A stretch of 64,000 nt of DNA, taken from positions 4,658,050 to 4,722,049 of the forward strand of contig VUYV01000015.1 of assembly GCA_008711295.1 (NCBI GenBank), given 5' to 3'. The notes under the pieces were generated by a model, which was not told the DNA's origin, searched no databases, and worked only from the letters and a program-made list of their open reading frames with translations. Of the stretch, positions 61,031 through 64,000 are shown in pieces (the stretch's first letter is position 1; each line of letters opens with the position of its first letter). Source of the DNA: Anarhynchus alexandrinus (taxonomy: Eukaryota > Chordata > Aves > Charadriiformes > Charadriidae). A program made the position numbers and the translations under genes.

Positions 61031-61689
61031 TAAAAAGCTACATCACAAGTAGCTAATTATTGACGGTGGTGGGGGGACACTGAGACAAACAGAGATGCAC
61101 CTACAGAACTGAACTCAGCCACAGAACATTTAACCAAACGGCTGCTCAGCGTTTCATCTGGGTACCAATTACTTGCCTGGCAAAATCCCTGCCATAGTAA
61201 TCCCTGTTAGAGTGGTGTGACACCATCTCATCGCACCCTGTGTCAGAAGTACTGTGAGCCAGTGGTCACTGAAGGACGCACTGGGTGCACACACGTGGCG
61301 GTAAAAACATCCAGCCTCTGCACTTGAGCATCTTCTTAAAACATAAAACAACAATTCAGGTGAAAAAAAAAATGACATATTTGTTGCATTTGGGCAAAAT
61401 TACAACCAGAGTGAATTGCGTGGGAGGTTCATCACTGATGCCACGCAGGTCAGGATCCTAACCTGGGGGACATTCCAGGTGTTGCCTCAGTGCCTTTCCC
61501 TCAGAGTACCTCTTCCAGACACAGGGAGCTGGGAAACAGAAAAACCTTTTGTTCTGAAGGGCTTGGAGTCACAAAATAACTGGTTAAAGCTGGGAAACTG
61601 ATATTTACTGAAGCCCACCTCTGAAAAGAGGATTTCAAAGAGGAGGAGCCATGGGGTGGCTGAGAAATTGTTTTGCTCCCTCTTAAAGC

Positions 61690-61870
61690 TGCTGTGCCTG
61701 ATGCCATTTCCCTTCCCAGCGCATCCAGGTAGTGCGGCCGGATCCTGACCCCACGTGCCAGTGAGTCCAGCAACAGGCTGGTGAGTGCCCCCCAGCACCC
61801 TCCCACAGCCTCGGAAACCCTTTCAGCTCCAGAAAAGGGGTATAAAGGCTCGGGAAATATGCCCATGAGG
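61690..61870 (+). promoter_or_regulatory. GC-rich patch with a TATA-like box (weak)
   Basis: A GC-rich, CpG-containing patch (GGTAGTGCGGCCGGATCC and CTCGGAAACCC) ends in GGGGTATAAAGGCTCGGG, with the TATAAAGG word at 61841-61848. That is a textbook-looking TATA context, but no initiator-bearing transcript or downstream gene is visible. I therefore give it low weight. 61031-61689 holds nothing else recognised. Confidence 0.2.
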
Positions 61871-62154
61871 AACCGCATGTGCCAACACAGCAGAGATTGC
61901 CGAAAGCAGGAAAAGATCAGTCAAAAGTAGAGGGTTAGCAGAGGCAGAACTGCTGGATTTCTTGGCAAATGGGTCTTCCCATCCCTCTCGCTTTGGGAGG
62001 GGGGAAACTAATTTCTGAGTTGCAGCACCATGTGTCCCAGGGTACGGTCTTCACTGCAGAGTCCCTCTTCACCACCATCTGCAGGACAAGTCCGGTCCCT
62101 GGATTTTCTCCTGGGCTTCCAGGCGCAACGAATAGTTCTGCCTCAGAGTCACTG

Positions 62155-62295
62155 CCTGCTACCCCCTGTTTTGGAGATGGAGAAACTGAGTCTCAGGAGC
62201 TGAAACAGCTCACCCAAGGTCAGTAGAAAAGAGAGAAGCAGAACCCAGGAGTCCTGCTTGCCCCTTCCCTCTGCTGTAACCACTAAATCCCCCAA
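62155..62295 (-). repeat. MIR-like SINE remnant with head
   Basis: CCTGTTTTGGAGATGGAGAAACTGAG (present as two adjoining words), CAGCTCACCCAAGGTCAG, AGAACCCAGGAGTCCTGC and CTGTAACCACTAAATCCCCC follow the reverse MIR layout through to the tRNA-like head ('gaacccaggtctcctg ... ctaaccactaggcc'). It is the copy with the best-preserved head. Confidence 0.65.
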
Positions 62296-62356
62296 TCAAT
62301 AATGAATCCGTTACGGCAGACTCATATTATATCTAATGTCAGGGGGAGAAAAAAAC

Positions 62357-62391
62357 GAAGAAGAAGAAGAGAAGAGAAGAAATCGTAATAA
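62357..62391. repeat. (GAA)n microsatellite
   Basis: GAAGAAGAAGAAGAGAAGAGAAGAAAT-type run of about 30 bases following a poly-A patch. GAA repeats are purine-rich and length-variable. Confidence 0.85.
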
Positions 62392-62689
62392 AAGCACATA
62401 GGATAGAGATATACATTTCTCTTTAGAGCAATAAATCTTTCCAAAAGGAAGTTGGTTAAAATTCTTTACGTTAAAAAAATGAGGTCCACGGGGACTCCAA
62501 ATTTCAGTTCGATTTTTAGCTGAGGCATTTTTTTTCTTTATCAAACACTTGGTGCTGTAATGTGATAAGGGCCCCATGCAGACCATAAAACTAATTTATC
62601 ATCTGTAAGGTGTACAAAGAAAATGGTAACTGCCTGCTTGTCTGCTTGACATATGAGGTCATTTTTGCCGCTAGCTTTCTAATACTGAG

Positions 62690-62960
62690 CAATTTTATCA
62701 GCTATTTATATACATTAATTGTAGGCACCCATATGTTCACCGTTGTATTTAATAATGCATTGCATTGAATATGCATTCCTTAAGTTTTAGCATGCCGTGT
62801 GCATCTTTTATTTAACTGTTTGGTTTGCCTATTAAAGCCCATTATTCAGCTCTGCTGTGTAACCCTCTCTCTCTTGAGTGGATTTATGTTTCTTTAAATC
62901 TTGCTCACCATGTTGAAAGGCAATGGCATGAACAAGGCCACCTCTCTCGTCCCAAAGGAA
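62690..62960. other. Candidate conserved non-coding segment
   Basis: Non-repetitive AT-rich segment with paired octamer-like cores. ATGCAT occurs at 62757-62762 and again at 62771-62776, with TTTAATAATGCATTGCATTG and GAATATGCATTCC around them. TATACATTAATTGTAGG and TTAAGTTTTAGCATGC also occur. Such POU/homeodomain word density is typical of vertebrate developmental enhancers. No alignment was possible. Confidence 0.3.
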
Positions 62961-63117
62961 CAGCAGCAAAACAAGCAAAATAAGGGCCACGGTCCACTTA
63001 ATAATACTAAACAAAAAGGATTATTCAATGAGTGTCTTTCCTCAAGGGACAGCAACGTATTCATGCTCTGTGGTGTGCACACAGACGTGGCTCTCTGTCA
63101 ATATAGGGAGGGAATTA

Positions 63118-63345
63118 AATGAGGGGCCTGATTCTGATGCCAGCTCAACCAACACCGGAGCGGCTGCCGACGGGAACGAGAGCCGGAGCTCAGCTGACAA
63201 CAGAGACGAACATCTGCACCGCCGTCCTCTGAAAGACGGCTGTGGGACAAGAAAGCTTTCACCCTCTGCCACGAACCCCTGCTCGAGTCTAGAACCATGT
63301 CGTATATTTATACGTATTAACTCTGAACCGTCCTATTCCCCAGTG
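63118..63345. other. Small CpG-rich cluster
   Basis: From about 63155 to 63285 the DNA contains many CpG sites in a CpG-poor region: ACCGGAGCGGCTGCCGACGG, GAACGAGAGCCGG, CACCGCCGTCC, GACGGC and CACGAACC. At its left edge GGGGCCTGATTCTGATGCC resembles a common amniote repeat phrase. It is far smaller than a normal CpG island. The overlapping 109-, 76- and 66-codon frames are not recognised. Confidence 0.45.
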
Positions 63346-64000
63346 CTTCACTGCTGATCACTGCCCCTACAAGCAGGTGGAAATCAAGGGTAAAAAAACA
63401 TGCATTTGTGGACAGCAGCTCTGGGAGGGACGGTTCCTCCTTTCTCTGGTGCAGCTGCTTGCTTTTCCCTTTCAAATTCCTATACAGTTCCGACATTACT
63501 TTGTGTCTGATTTATAGCAGCAGCAGATGATTACAGCCCTTTGCCACCTCAGTGGAGCTGGATGGAGCATCTGGAAGGGAAGGTCTGTCCGGTCTTTCTC
63601 ATCGAGCCTGGGGAAATGGGATCTGCCTGCATACGTGTGAGAAAAAGGACATTAACCTGAGAAAGCCGAACACAAACTAGCCCTTTGTAAAATCAGGCTC
63701 CTTTCTGTAAGGATCCCAAACCTGTCTCACAGATTCAAAAATTTCCAGCAGCTGGAGATACCTTTCTGAATTATCCAAATGGTGCTCCAAATATCACATC
63801 TTAAATTGGGTACCATATATCTCTGTTTCTGCCTTTTCGCCTTTTCAGGACAAGTCCTCAACTGTGTATCCTATGCACTGTGGTGCCATCAGATAAAAAG
63901 GAGCTGCTGCTAGTCTCAGAGATGTACTCTGATGCTTTCTGGAGATCTGAATTTTAATCTCCTGCTCATATTTCCGAGGAGAAAAGGAAGACTATATATT
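63346..64000. other. Gene-free unique DNA at the right end
   Basis: No gene, repeat or RNA gene was recognised in this last stretch. Confidence 0.55.

Noticed and set aside
61719..61778. Short exon between an acceptor-like CCCTTCCCAG and a donor-like CTGGTGAGT
   Set aside because: All three forward frames contain a stop within the 60-base interval, so it cannot be an internal coding exon.
1..64000. CRISPR arrays, tRNA or rRNA genes, retroviral genes
   Set aside because: No regularly spaced direct repeats, no tRNA box A/B pair, no ribosomal RNA core words and no retroviral protein motifs were seen on either strand.

Overview
The window reads as nuclear DNA of a sauropsid vertebrate, most likely a bird, and as a gene desert or the inside of a very large intron. 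The main reason is a scatter of CR1 LINE fragments. Several of them keep the diagnostic 3' end: an ATTCTATG-type tail on one strand, or its complement CATAGAAT-type start on the other. Three fragments still carry readable pieces of the CR1 ORF2 C-terminus. The DNA is AT-rich by eye, CpG-poor, and has microsatellites and homopolymer runs typical of vertebrate chromosomes. There are no bacterial signatures: no long open frames, operons or ribosome-binding sites. Three single N bases (25505, 37419, 41349) mark unresolved positions, two of them inside poly-T runs.

No protein-coding gene, exon or RNA gene could be supported. The longest open frame is 192 codons (53300-53878, minus). None of the open frames shows a recognisable domain except the ones that are CR1 ORF2 remnants. 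I therefore list transposon-derived sequence, other dispersed repeats, simple repeats, base-composition islands and a few candidate conserved non-coding segments, and I state explicitly which stretches hold nothing I can recognise.

Layout: 1-11 kb is mostly unique AT-rich DNA with a 15-bp tandem duplication, a MIR-like SINE remnant and two candidate regulatory segments. 11-30 kb holds six CR1 copies of at least two age classes and two GC-rich blocks. 30-37 kb is largely unique, ending in a GC-rich island at 36.5 kb. 37-49 kb has several MIR-like remnants, one CR1 tail, long homopolymer and purine tracts, and two copies of a palindromic dispersed repeat built on TTAAGCAC / GTGCTTAA. 49-64 kb has an ancient CR1, a CR1 tail, a CA microsatellite, an AT microsatellite, more MIR-like remnants, a third copy of the palindromic repeat, two candidate conserved segments, and a small CpG-rich cluster near the right end.

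The most interesting structure not covered by standard annotation is the palindromic repeat family (37.8, 49.0 and 60.9 kb), together with a set of short decayed elements resembling widespread amniote repeats. I cannot name their families from memory with confidence. No new multi-gene system was found. All repeat assignments are by visual resemblance and need a repeat-library search.
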